Of a stretch of 64,000 nt of DNA, positions 1 through 8,305 are shown piece by piece. Below the pieces are notes generated by a model. The model did not search any database, was not told the DNA's origin, and was given only the letters and a program-made list of their open reading frames with translations. Source of the DNA: Mycobacterium sp. Aquia_213 (lineage in GTDB: Bacteria; Actinomycetota; Actinomycetes; Mycobacteriales; Mycobacteriaceae); NCBI RefSeq assembly GCF_026625985.1, contig NZ_CP113116.1, positions 620,001 through 684,000 of the forward strand, written 5' to 3'. The position numbers were made by a program, and so were the translations under genes. How positions within the stretch are numbered: position 1 is the first letter of the stretch; each line of letters starts with the position of its first letter.

Positions 1-597
1 CAGGTGCCCGACGCTGTTCTTCCCGGTGGTCGCCAGCGTGGTCAGGCTAACGCCCTGATCTTCGGCGCTGACCAGGAAAACGGCTGTGCCGGAATCGGTT
101 TCGGCAGGGACCAGGAATGCGTCCGCGACGGGGCCGAAGACGACCTGCGTGCGGGTCCCGGTCAGCTGGTAGCCGTCACCGGAGCGGGTAGCCCGCACCG
201 GCCCTTCACCCATCTCGCCGTCCAGCGCGACGGTCAGGATCTTCTCGCCTTTGACGGCCGGTACTCCCCAGTCCCGCTGCAGTTTCTCGGAGCCGAAGCG
301 CGCCAGCACTCCGGCGCCCAGCATCACCGATTCCAGGTACGGCACGGCGGCCAGCTGACGGCCCAGCGCAACCAGGATCGCGACCTGTTCGAGCGCGCCG
401 AAACCGTCGCCGCCCAGCGCGGACGCCGAGGCGCTGGTGAGGATGTCGGCGTCAATCAGCTTCCGCCACAAGGTGTGGTCGAATCGTTGCTCGAGCCCGT
501 CGAGCTCGCGTTGATGCTCGGGCGTGCACACCGAGTCGACGATCGTGTCGACCAGGCCGCCGAGGTCATTCGCCGCTTCGGTTGTCGTGAAATCCAT
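1..597 (-). CDS. fadE27: Acyl-CoA dehydrogenase, FadE27/ChsE5-like, 3' end outside window
   Basis: The minus-strand reading frame starts at the ATG at 597 (MDFTTTEAANDLGGLVD) and stays open for 199 codons to the window edge, so only the N-terminal half is present. The sequence (helical N-domain, then the beta-domain beginning near VRATRSGDGYQLTGTRTQ) is acyl-CoA dehydrogenase-like. It lies 19 bp downstream of the FadE26-like gene on the same strand. In M. tuberculosis, FadE26 and FadE27 form a heteromeric dehydrogenase (ChsE4-ChsE5) that oxidises the cholesterol side-chain CoA thioester, and the same pairing is inferred here. The identity rests on resemblance and synteny; the FAD-binding C-terminal half cannot be checked. 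Confidence 0.88.
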   Translation of the reverse strand, partial: MDFTTTEAANDLGGLVDTIVDSVCTPEHQRELDGLEQRFDHTLWRKLIDADILTSASASALGGDGFGALEQVAILVALGRQLAAVPYLESVMLGAGVLARFGSEKLQRDWGVPAVKGEKILTVALDGEMGEGPVRATRSGDGYQLTGTRTQVVFGPVADAFLVPAETDSGTAVFLVSAEDQGVSLTTLATTGKNSVGHL

Positions 598-616
598 GAA
601 TGTTTGTCCTTTGAAC

Positions 617-1795
617 TCAGCGGTTCCGGGGCAGGCCGAGGGCGACCATGCCGATGATGTCGCGCTGCACCTCGTTGGTGCCGCCGCCGAAGGTCAGGAT
701 CAGGCACGCCCGGTGCATCCGCTCGACCCGGCCTGCTAGCTTCGCGCCCGGCGAATCCTGACGCACCGTCGCCGCGGTACCCAGGACCTCCATCAGCAGC
801 CGGTAGGCCTCGGTGGCCAGCTCGGTGCCGTACACCTTCGCCGCCGACGCGTCCGCCGGCCCCAAGTCGTGGCCTTCCGCCGACGCCAGTTCCCAGTTGA
901 TCAGCTTGAGAACTTCGGCCTTGGCGTGCACCCGGGCCAGGTTCAGCTGCACCCACTCCGAGTCGACCAGCCGGGCCCCGCTGTCGTCCTTGGTGTTCTG
1001 CGCCCATTCGCGAACCTCGCGCAGGGCCAGGAAGATCGGTTGCGCCGACACCAGCGCGACGCGCTCGTGGTTGAGCTGGTTGGTCACCAGCTTCCAGCCG
1101 CCGTTCTCCTCGCCGATCAGGTTGGTCACCGGCACGCGCACGTCGGAGTAATAGGTGGCGCTGGTGTCCACCCCGGCCATGGTGTGCACGGGCGTCCAGG
1201 AGAAGCCCTCGGCCGTCGTCGGCACCGCGATCATCGAAATGCCGCGGTGCTTCTTGGCCTCGGGGTTGGTGCGCACCGCCAGCCAGACCCAGTCGGCGTA
1301 GGCGATCAGGCTGGTCCACATCTTCTGGCCGTTGATGACGTAGTCGTCGCCGTCGCGCACCGCGCTGGTGCGCAGGTTGGCCAGGTCGGTGCCGGCGCCG
1401 GGCTCGGAGTAGCCGATCGAGAAGTGCAGATCCCCGGCGGCGATCTTGGGCAGGAAGAACTTCTTCTGCTCTTCGGTACCGAACGCCATGATGGTGGGCG
1501 CCACGCTGTTGATCGTCAGGAAGGGCACTGGCACACCGGCGATCGCGGCCTCGTCGGTGAAGATCAGCGAGTCCATCGGGGAGCGGTCCTGGCCGCCGTA
1601 TTCCTTGGGCCAGTTCAGGGTCAGCCACCCGTCTTTGCCCATCTGCGAAACGGTGTCGCGATACGCGTTGCCGGTCCCGACCTCGCCCTGGTTCGAGTGC
1701 AGCGCCTCGCGGCGCTCCGGCGTCATGAGCGCGGTGAAGTACGACCGCAGCTCGCGACGCAGCTCCTCCTGTTCAGGGGTGTAACTGATGCGCAT
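617..1795 (-). CDS. fadE26: Acyl-CoA dehydrogenase, FadE26/ChsE4-like
   Basis: This 392-residue protein has full acyl-CoA dehydrogenase length. It shows the helical N-terminal domain, the FAD/substrate loop FSIGYSEPGAGTDLA near residues 130-145, and the C-terminal signature around FGGGTNEVQRDIIGM. It starts at an ATG (MRISYTPEQEELRREL). It is expected to pair with the downstream FadE27-like subunit to introduce the alpha,beta double bond in steroid side-chain CoA esters during cholesterol catabolism. It diverges from fdxD across a promoter region containing a consensus KstR operator, which fits sterol-inducible expression. The family call is secure; the steroid specificity is inferred from the mce4 context. 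Confidence 0.92.
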   Translation of the reverse strand: MRISYTPEQEELRRELRSYFTALMTPERREALHSNQGEVGTGNAYRDTVSQMGKDGWLTLNWPKEYGGQDRSPMDSLIFTDEAAIAGVPVPFLTINSVAPTIMAFGTEEQKKFFLPKIAAGDLHFSIGYSEPGAGTDLANLRTSAVRDGDDYVINGQKMWTSLIAYADWVWLAVRTNPEAKKHRGISMIAVPTTAEGFSWTPVHTMAGVDTSATYYSDVRVPVTNLIGEENGGWKLVTNQLNHERVALVSAQPIFLALREVREWAQNTKDDSGARLVDSEWVQLNLARVHAKAEVLKLINWELASAEGHDLGPADASAAKVYGTELATEAYRLLMEVLGTAATVRQDSPGAKLAGRVERMHRACLILTFGGGTNEVQRDIIGMVALGLPRNR

Positions 1796-1865
1796 TCCGG
1801 CCGTCCTTTTGGATAAGCGTGACTAGCGGCTATTCGACCAACGGCTACCCGTTCGCCTTCCCGGT

Positions 1866-1879
1866 TGTAACACGTTCTA
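1866..1879. promoter_or_regulatory. KstR-type operator between fadE26 and fdxD
   Basis: TGTAACACGTTCTA matches every fixed position of the KstR consensus TnnAACnnGTTnnA. It lies 71 bp upstream of the fadE26 start and 108 bp upstream of the fdxD start, so one site could govern both directions. KstR is the TetR-family repressor of mycobacterial cholesterol genes and is released by sterol CoA thioesters. Binding is inferred from the motif. Confidence 0.8.
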
Positions 1880-1986
1880 GTCTGGGAATCCAGCGACCGT
1901 TTCCTCAGATGCACGTGAGCCCTATGGTGGAGCTACATTCTGATGGGACAGAGGGCGAGATCCGGGCCAGCTTCAAGGAGGATGCC

Positions 1987-2178
1987 GTGCGGGTGATCGT
2001 TGATCGTGACCGGTGCGAAGGCAACGCGGTGTGCTTGGGAATCGCACCGGATATCTTCGACCTGGACGATGAGGACTACGCCGTCGTGAAGACCGATCCG
2101 ATTCCGTCCGACCAAGAAGATCTGGCCGAGCAGTCGATTGCCGAGTGCCCGCGCGCGGCACTGCTGCGCGAAGACTAG
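1987..2178 (+). CDS. fdxD: Ferredoxin FdxD-like
   Basis: This small 63-residue ferredoxin has the cysteine pattern DRCEGNAVC near residues 9-15 and a C-terminal ECP. That is the reduced cysteine set of [3Fe-4S]/[4Fe-4S] ferredoxins that serve actinobacterial P450s and other redox enzymes. The GTG start at 1987 was chosen because AAGGAGGATGCC is a strong ribosome binding site just before it. It is the first plus-strand gene of the sterol locus and is followed 34 bp later by the hsd4A-like SDR. It is probably an electron carrier for steroid-degrading enzymes; the partner is not shown by the sequence. Confidence 0.88.
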   Translation: MRVIVDRDRCEGNAVCLGIAPDIFDLDDEDYAVVKTDPIPSDQEDLAEQSIAECPRAALLRED

Positions 2179-2212
2179 CGGCGAGCGACCCGAAACTAGA
2201 GGTATTCATAAA

Positions 2213-3127
2213 TTGACTAGCAGCACGAACGCGACCGATCTCTCCGGGAAGGTCGCGGTGGTGACCGGTGCGGCCGCGGGACTCGGGCGCGCCGAGGCGC
2301 TCGGCTTGGCCCGCCTCGGCGCCACCGTCGTCGTCAACGACATCGCCGCCGCGCTGGACGCCTCGGACGTGATCGACGAGATCAGCGCCGCGGGTTCCAA
2401 GGCCGTCGCGGTGACCGGTGACATCAGCCAGCGCTCCACGGCCGACGAACTGGTGTCCTGCGCCGACGGGCTGGGCGGACTCGACATCGTGGTCAACAAC
2501 GCCGGCATCACCCGGGACCGGATGCTGTTCAACATGTCCGATGAGGAATGGGACCAGGTCATCGCCGTGCATTTGCGGGGTCACTTCCTGCTCACCCGCA
2601 ACGCCGCGACCTACTGGCGCAGCAGGGCGAAGGACGCCGGGGGATCGGTCTTCGGCCGGATCGTCAACACCGCCTCCGAAGCAGGACTGGTGGGTCCGGT
2701 GGGGCAGGCCAACTACGGCGCTGCCAAGGCGGGCATCATCTCGCTCACCCTGACGGCCGCGCGGGCCCTGGGCCGCTACGGGGTGTGTGCCAACGCGATC
2801 TGCCCACGCGCGCGCACCGCGATGACGGCGGATGTGTTCGGCAGTGCACCGGATATAGAGGAAGGAGGCGTCGACCCGCTATCGCCCGATCACGTGGTGA
2901 ACCTGGTGCAGTTCCTGTCGTCGCCGGCGGCCGCGGAGGTTAACGGCCAGGTGTTCATCGTGTACGGACCTCAGGTGACATTGGTCTCAGCTCCGACGGC
3001 GGAGCACCGGTTCACCGCGGACGGCGCCGCCTGGGAGGCGGCTCAACTGAGCAGCACATTGCAGGACTACTTTGCTGGTCGCGATCCGGAACGCAACTTT
3101 TCCGCGAGCGCCTTAATGGAACAATAG
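2213..3127 (+). CDS. hsd4A: SDR 17-beta-hydroxysteroid dehydrogenase, Hsd4A-like
   Basis: This 304-residue short-chain dehydrogenase has an N-terminal GAAAGLGRAEALG nucleotide-binding motif, NNAG, and the catalytic triad in NTASEAG...NYGAAKAG. It corresponds in position and length to M. tuberculosis Rv3502c, described as a 17-beta-hydroxysteroid/beta-hydroxyacyl-CoA dehydrogenase of cholesterol breakdown. The start is taken as the TTG at 2213 (MTSSTNATDLSGK), because upstream in-frame sequence runs into fdxD. A gap of 211 bp with a second KstR-like site separates it from yrbE4A. Confidence 0.88.
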   Translation: MTSSTNATDLSGKVAVVTGAAAGLGRAEALGLARLGATVVVNDIAAALDASDVIDEISAAGSKAVAVTGDISQRSTADELVSCADGLGGLDIVVNNAGITRDRMLFNMSDEEWDQVIAVHLRGHFLLTRNAATYWRSRAKDAGGSVFGRIVNTASEAGLVGPVGQANYGAAKAGIISLTLTAARALGRYGVCANAICPRARTAMTADVFGSAPDIEEGGVDPLSPDHVVNLVQFLSSPAAAEVNGQVFIVYGPQVTLVSAPTAEHRFTADGAAWEAAQLSSTLQDYFAGRDPERNFSASALMEQ

Positions 3128-3164
3128 CGGCGCATAGCTTTTTTCTCGGGGGGGAATCAGCTAG

Positions 3165-3178
3165 TAGAACGTGTGTCA
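3165..3178. promoter_or_regulatory. Imperfect KstR-like operator upstream of yrbE4A
   Basis: TAGAACGTGTGTCA matches TnnAACnnGTTnnA at all but one fixed position (GTG in place of GTT). It lies in the 211-bp gap between the SDR gene and yrbE4A. In M. tuberculosis the mce4 transport operon belongs to the KstR regulon, so this is the natural candidate site for the transporter genes. Confidence 0.5.
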
Positions 3179-3338
3179 GATTGTCGCTACTACAAGGGCG
3201 CTGACCAGGACAAATTAACGGTTTAGCCAGAGATAACCTGTTCATTGACATGGTGAAGTTCTTCTGAGTTAATATGATCCGGCTCACACGGAGCCGCTGC
3301 GACGAAAGACAACGCAAAGGCGACGGATAGGCTTCGCC

Positions 3339-4127
3339 GTGAGCAGCAAGGGGGGTGCCGCTTTGATCGAACAACTCGCGGTTCCGGCCCGCGCTGTCGG
3401 CGGGTTTTTCGAGATGATGATCGATACGGCCCGTGCCTCTGCCCGACGACCGTTTCAAGGCCGCGAGTTCCTGGATCAGACGTGGATGATCGCGCGGGTG
3501 TCGTTGGTCCCCACGCTGTTGGTGTCCATCCCGTTCACGGTTCTGGTCGCGTTCACCCTCAATATCTTGCTCCGTGAAATCGGCGCGGCCGATTTGTCCG
3601 GCGCCGGAACGGCATTCGGCACTATAACCCAGCTGGGCCCGGTGGTGACCGTGCTCGTCGTCGCCGGTGCGGGCGCCACCGCAATCTGTGCCGACCTTGG
3701 TGCACGCACCATCCGTGAAGAAATCGACGCTATGCGGGTGCTCGGTATCGACCCGATCCACCGGCTGGTGGTGCCCCGCGTTCTGGCGTCTACCGTTGTC
3801 GCACTGCTGCTTAACGGTTTGGTGTGCGCGATCGGCCTGTCCGGCGGGTACGTATTCTCCGTGTTTCTTCAGGGCGTCAACCCGGGCGCGTTCATCAACG
3901 GGTTGACCGTATTGACCGGACTGCGCGAGTTGCTGCTCGCCGAAGTCAAGGCGCTGCTGTTCGGCGTGATGGCCGGCCTGGTCGGGTGCTACCGCGGCCT
4001 CACCGTCAAGGGTGGGCCGAAGGGCGTTGGCAACGCGGTCAACGAAACCGTCGTCTACGCGTTCATCTGTCTGTTCGTCATCAACGTGGTGATGACGGCC
4101 ATCGGCGTGCGGTTCTCGACGAAGTGA
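3339..4127 (+). CDS. yrbE4A: Mce-associated ABC permease YrbE4A
   Basis: This is a MlaE-type integral membrane permease of 262 residues with several hydrophobic segments (for example VSLVPTLLVSIPFTVLVAF and VVALLLNGLVCAIGL) and the cytoplasmic EEIDAMRVLGIDP motif typical of YrbE/MlaE, which couples to the MceG ATPase. With YrbE4B it forms the inner-membrane part of the Mce4 cholesterol importer. The GTG at 3339 gives the longest product. The M. tuberculosis protein begins at the position equivalent to the TTG at 3363, so the true start may be there. Confidence 0.95.
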   Translation: MSSKGGAALIEQLAVPARAVGGFFEMMIDTARASARRPFQGREFLDQTWMIARVSLVPTLLVSIPFTVLVAFTLNILLREIGAADLSGAGTAFGTITQLGPVVTVLVVAGAGATAICADLGARTIREEIDAMRVLGIDPIHRLVVPRVLASTVVALLLNGLVCAIGLSGGYVFSVFLQGVNPGAFINGLTVLTGLRELLLAEVKALLFGVMAGLVGCYRGLTVKGGPKGVGNAVNETVVYAFICLFVINVVMTAIGVRFSTK

Positions 4128-4134
4128 TCACGCG

Positions 4135-4977
4135 ATGAGTTACGACTTCAGTTACCGGCTTCGTAACGTCGCTGCGCGACTGCAGGGGCCGGTTGACGAC
4201 TTCGGCGAGCAGGCGCTGTTCTACGGCCAAACCATGCGCTACGTCCCCAACGCGCTCACCCGATACCGCAAGGAGACGATCCGGCTTGTCGCGGAGATGA
4301 CGCTGGGCGCGGGGGCGCTGGTGATGATCGGTGGCACGGTCGGCGTCGCGGCGTTCCTGACGCTGGCCTCCGGTGGGGTCATCGCCGTGCAGGGCTACTC
4401 GTCACTCGGCAACATCGGTATCGAGGCATTGACCGGCTTCCTGTCCGCGTTCCTGAACGTGCGCGTTGTCGCACCGGTGATTGCCGGCATCGCGCTGGCG
4501 GCGACGATCGGTGCCGGCGCCACCGCCCAATTGGGTGCGATGCGGGTGTCCGAGGAAATCGATGCCGTCGAATGCATGGCGGTGCACTCGGTGTCCTACC
4601 TGGTGTCGACGCGGCTGATCGCCGGCCTCGTCGCGATCGTTCCGCTGTACTCGTTGTCGGTGCTCGCCGCGTTCTTCGCCGCCCGCTTCACCACGGTCTT
4701 CATCAACGGACAGTCGGCCGGTCTCTACGACCACTACTTCAATACGTTCCTCATCCCGTCGGACCTCCTGTGGTCGTTCCTACAGGCGATCGTGATGTCC
4801 ATCGCGGTGATGCTGGTCCATACCTATTACGGCTACAACGCCAGCGGTGGGCCGGTGGGCGTGGGCATCGCGGTCGGTCAGGCGGTGCGGACCTCGCTGA
4901 TCGTCGTCGTGGTCATTACTTTGTTCATCTCGCTGGCGGTGTACGGCGCGTCCGGTAACTTCAACCTCTCGGGTTAA
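4135..4977 (+). CDS. yrbE4B: Mce-associated ABC permease YrbE4B
   Basis: This is the second MlaE-type permease, 280 residues, with a long amphipathic N-terminus followed by membrane segments and the signature RVSEEIDAVECMAV. It starts at an ATG 8 bp after yrbE4A and is the partner permease of the Mce4 importer. The spacing shows co-transcription. Confidence 0.95.
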   Translation: MSYDFSYRLRNVAARLQGPVDDFGEQALFYGQTMRYVPNALTRYRKETIRLVAEMTLGAGALVMIGGTVGVAAFLTLASGGVIAVQGYSSLGNIGIEALTGFLSAFLNVRVVAPVIAGIALAATIGAGATAQLGAMRVSEEIDAVECMAVHSVSYLVSTRLIAGLVAIVPLYSLSVLAAFFAARFTTVFINGQSAGLYDHYFNTFLIPSDLLWSFLQAIVMSIAVMLVHTYYGYNASGGPVGVGIAVGQAVRTSLIVVVVITLFISLAVYGASGNFNLSG

Positions 4978-4996
4978 GGGGATCGCCTAAAACGAC

Positions 4997-6199
4997 ATGG
5001 CAGACATCGGAGCGCGACGTTCAACTGTCCGGCTGGCAGCGGCGCTGCTGGCCAGTTTGTTGGTGGCGTTTTCGGTACTGACTTACCTCTCGTACACAGC
5101 GGCTTTCGCGTCCGTCGACACGGTCACCGTCGCGGCGCCGCGGGCCGGGCTGGTGATGGACATTGGCGCCAAGGTCAAGTACCGCGGCATCCAGATCGGC
5201 AAGGTCACCGACATCAACTACGGCGGTGACCAGGCACGCCTGACGCTGGTCATCGACAGCGACGACATGCACTACATCCCCTCCAACGCGGCGGTGCATA
5301 TCGCGGGCAACACGATTTTCGGCGCCAAGTCGGTGGAATTCATTCCACCCCAGGCACCTTCGCCGACGTCGCTGCGACCCAACGCGCATGTCGAGGCATC
5401 AGCGGTGCAGCTGGAAGTCAACACGCTGTTTCAGTCGCTGATGGATCTGTTGCACAAGGTCGACCCGGTCGAATTGAACGCAACGCTGAGCGCCTTCTCC
5501 GAAGGCCTGCGCGGCCATGGTGACGATTTCGGTGCGCTGTTGTCGGGCCTGAATACCCTGACGCAACAAACGAATCCGAAGCTTTCTGCCCTGCAGGACG
5601 ACTTCCGCAAGACGGCGATCGTCACAGGCGTCTACGCCGACGCCGCCCCGGACCTGAACACGATCTTCGACAACCTGCCCACCATCAACAAGACCGTCGT
5701 CGACCAGCAGAAAAACCTCAACGACACCCTGTTGGCCACGATCGGCCTGTCCAACAACGCCTATGAGACGTTGGAGCCGGCCGAGCAGGACCTCATCGAC
5801 GCCATCAACCGGCTGCGGGCCCCACTCAAGGTGGCCGCCGACTACTCACCCGAATTCGGTTGCCTGTTCAAGGGTATCGATCGCGGCCTCAAAGAGTTCG
5901 GACCCATTCTCGGTGTCCGCAAGGCGGGCTTGTTCACGTCGTCGAGCTTCGTGCTGGGTGCGCCGGCGTATACCTATCCGGAGTCGCTGCCGCTCGTGAA
6001 CGCCTCCGGCGGACCCAACTGCCGCGGGTTGCCCGACATCCCGAACAAGCAGAACGGCGGCTCGTGGTACCGGGCGCCGTTCCTGGTCACCGACAATGCG
6101 AACATTCCGTACGAGCCGTTCACCGAGCTGCAGTTCGATGCACCCTCGACGCTGCAGTTCCTGTTCCACGGCTCTTTCGCGGAACGGGACGACTTCTGA
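4997..6199 (+). CDS. mce4A: Mce4A, MCE-domain substrate-binding protein
   Basis: This 400-residue protein has one N-terminal membrane anchor (LAAALLASLLVAFSVLTYL), then the MCE/MlaD beta-barrel domain (about 40-120, with VKYRGIQIGKV), and a long helical tail for the periplasmic lipid tunnel. It is one of six subunits of the Mce4 shuttle that carries cholesterol across the cell envelope. Its TGA overlaps the ATG of mce4B. Confidence 0.96.
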   Translation: MADIGARRSTVRLAAALLASLLVAFSVLTYLSYTAAFASVDTVTVAAPRAGLVMDIGAKVKYRGIQIGKVTDINYGGDQARLTLVIDSDDMHYIPSNAAVHIAGNTIFGAKSVEFIPPQAPSPTSLRPNAHVEASAVQLEVNTLFQSLMDLLHKVDPVELNATLSAFSEGLRGHGDDFGALLSGLNTLTQQTNPKLSALQDDFRKTAIVTGVYADAAPDLNTIFDNLPTINKTVVDQQKNLNDTLLATIGLSNNAYETLEPAEQDLIDAINRLRAPLKVAADYSPEFGCLFKGIDRGLKEFGPILGVRKAGLFTSSSFVLGAPAYTYPESLPLVNASGGPNCRGLPDIPNKQNGGSWYRAPFLVTDNANIPYEPFTELQFDAPSTLQFLFHGSFAERDDF

Positions 6200-7251
6200 T
6201 GGCGAGTTCGGAATTGCCTTCGCACCGATCGATGGTGATCAAGGTCAGCGTCTTTACGGTGGCGATGCTGCTGGTGGCCGCCGGCTTGGTGGTGGTCTTC
6301 GGCGACTTCCGGTTCGGCGACGAAAATACCTATCACGCAACGTTTATCGACGCGTCTCGGTTGAAGGCCGGCCAAAAGGTCCGTATTTCCGGTGTGCCGG
6401 TCGGTTCGGTGAACGGTCTCAAACTCAACTCGGACAACAGCGTCGACGTGGAATTCGGAATCGACAGCCGCTACACGCTGTACTCGTCGACTCGCGCGGT
6501 GATCCGCTACGAAAACCTGGTAGGTGACCGGTTTTTGGAGATCACGTCGGGTCCGGGGGAGCTGCGCAAGCTGGCACCGGGTGGGACGATCAACTCCCAA
6601 CACACTCAGCCCGCGCTGGATCTGGACGCATTGCTGGGCGGACTGCGACCAGTACTCAAGGGGTTGGACGCCGACAAGGTCAACACGATCAGCGGCGCCG
6701 TGATCGAGTTGTTGCAGGGCCAGGGTGGAGCGCTGTCGAACGTACTGGCCGACACCAGCGCATTCTCGACGGCGCTGGGCCAGCGCGACCAGCTGATCGG
6801 TGACACGATCACCAATCTGAACACGGTGCTGGGCACGATCGATCAAAAGAGTGCGCAATTCTCGACCAGCGTCGATCAGCTGCAGCAATTGATCAGCGGG
6901 TTGGCCAAGAACAAGGACTCGATCGCCGGAGCCATTCCGCCGCTGGCATCGACAACGACCGATCTCACTGAGCTGCTGAAGAATTCACGTCGGCCGCTGC
7001 AAGGCATCCTGGAAAACACCCGGCCGCTGGCCACCGAAATCGACAACCGTAAGGCCGAGGTGGACAACGACATTGAGCAACTGGGCGAGGACTATCTGCG
7101 CCTGGCCGCACTCGGTGCCTACGGGTCGTTCTTCAACATCTACTTCTGCTCCGTGACGATCAAGATCAACGGGCCCGCCGGCAGCGATATCCGTCTGCCC
7201 CTGGGGGGCCAGGTGGATCCAAGCGTAGGGAGGTGCGCTTTTGCCAAGTAA
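6199..7251 (+). CDS. mce4B: Mce4B, MCE-domain protein
   Basis: This 350-residue MCE protein has an N-terminal transmembrane segment near residues 12-33, the MCE domain (RISGVPVGSVNGLKL) and a helical tail ending in a cysteine-containing NIYFCSVTIK region. The ATG at 6199 overlaps the mce4A stop; an upstream extension of the frame is out of register with mce4A and was discarded. It is a structural subunit of the Mce4 sterol importer. Confidence 0.96.
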   Translation: MASSELPSHRSMVIKVSVFTVAMLLVAAGLVVVFGDFRFGDENTYHATFIDASRLKAGQKVRISGVPVGSVNGLKLNSDNSVDVEFGIDSRYTLYSSTRAVIRYENLVGDRFLEITSGPGELRKLAPGGTINSQHTQPALDLDALLGGLRPVLKGLDADKVNTISGAVIELLQGQGGALSNVLADTSAFSTALGQRDQLIGDTITNLNTVLGTIDQKSAQFSTSVDQLQQLISGLAKNKDSIAGAIPPLASTTTDLTELLKNSRRPLQGILENTRPLATEIDNRKAEVDNDIEQLGEDYLRLAALGAYGSFFNIYFCSVTIKINGPAGSDIRLPLGGQVDPSVGRCAFAK

Positions 7252-8305
7252 TGCCAAGCGCGAACGTGACCCGCTGCGCACCGGGGTCTTTGGTGTGGTG
7301 CTTGTTTTCTGCGTGGTGTTGCTCGCATTCGGCTACGCCAACCTGCCGTTCTGGCCGCAGGGCAAGGTCTACGACGCTTACTTCAGCGACGCCGGCGGCA
7401 TCTCGCCCGGCAACTCCGTTTACGTGTCGGGCTTCAAAGTCGGCAAGGTGCAGGCTGTGGGTCTGGCCGGCGACAGCGCGAGGGTGACGTTCTCGGTGGA
7501 TCGGCATGTCGCGGTTGGTGATCAGTCGCTGGCCGCGATCCGCACCGACACCATCCTTGGTGAGCGCTCGATTGCGGTGAGTCCCGCGGGTCATGGCAAG
7601 GCAACCACCATTCCGCTGAGTCGCACGACCACGCCGTACACGCTGGCCGGAGCGCTCGAGGATTTGGGGCAAAGCGCGAATAATCTGAACAAGCCGCAGT
7701 TCGAGCAGGCGTTGAACGTTCTCACCGACACGCTGCACGGCGCCACCCCGGAACTGCGCGGCGCGCTGGACGGGGTGACGTCGCTATCCCGCACGCTGAA
7801 CCGCCGGGACGAGGCGCTGCAAAGCCTGCTGGCCCATGCGAAATCGGTGACTGGTGTGTTGTCGCAACGCGCCGACCAGGTCAACAAGTTGGTCGACGAC
7901 GGCAACGAGTTGTTCGCCGCGCTCGATGAGCGCCGCGCCGCGCTGGGACAATTGATCTCGGGTATCGGCGGTCTCTCGAGCCAGCTTTCCGGCTTCGTCG
8001 CCGACAACCGCAAGGAGTTCGGCCCCGCCCTGAGCAAGCTCAACGATGTACTCAGTAACCTCAACGAGCGCCGCGACTACATCACCGAGGCGATCAAGCG
8101 GCTGCCCACCTATGCGACCGAACTCGGCGAGGTGGTTGGTTCCGGGCCCGGATTCAACGTCAATGTCTACGGTGTGATCCCGGCGCCGCTGCTGGCGACG
8201 ATGTTCGACTTCTTCTATCAGCCGGGCAAGCTGCCGGCCAGCCTCTCCGACTACCTGCGCGGGTTGATCCAGGAACGCTGGACCATCCGACCAAAGTCGC
8301 CATGA
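7241..8305 (+). CDS. mce4C: Mce4C, MCE-domain protein
   Basis: This 354-residue MCE protein has the anchor TGVFGVVLVFCVVLLAFGYA and an MCE domain containing YVSGFKVGKVQAVGL. Translation appears to begin at the TTG at 7241, inside the end of mce4B, preceded by a GGGAGG ribosome binding site. The 11-bp overlap suggests translational coupling. It is a subunit of the Mce4 importer. Confidence 0.94.
   Translation: MPSNAKRERDPLRTGVFGVVLVFCVVLLAFGYANLPFWPQGKVYDAYFSDAGGISPGNSVYVSGFKVGKVQAVGLAGDSARVTFSVDRHVAVGDQSLAAIRTDTILGERSIAVSPAGHGKATTIPLSRTTTPYTLAGALEDLGQSANNLNKPQFEQALNVLTDTLHGATPELRGALDGVTSLSRTLNRRDEALQSLLAHAKSVTGVLSQRADQVNKLVDDGNELFAALDERRAALGQLISGIGGLSSQLSGFVADNRKEFGPALSKLNDVLSNLNERRDYITEAIKRLPTYATELGEVVGSGPGFNVNVYGVIPAPLLATMFDFFYQPGKLPASLSDYLRGLIQERWTIRPKSP

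Noticed and set aside
456..1628. Long arginine-rich frame on the minus strand over the FadE26 gene
   Set aside because: It overlaps the clearly recognisable acyl-CoA dehydrogenase in another frame and has the low-complexity Arg/Ala/Gly composition of a GC-rich shadow.
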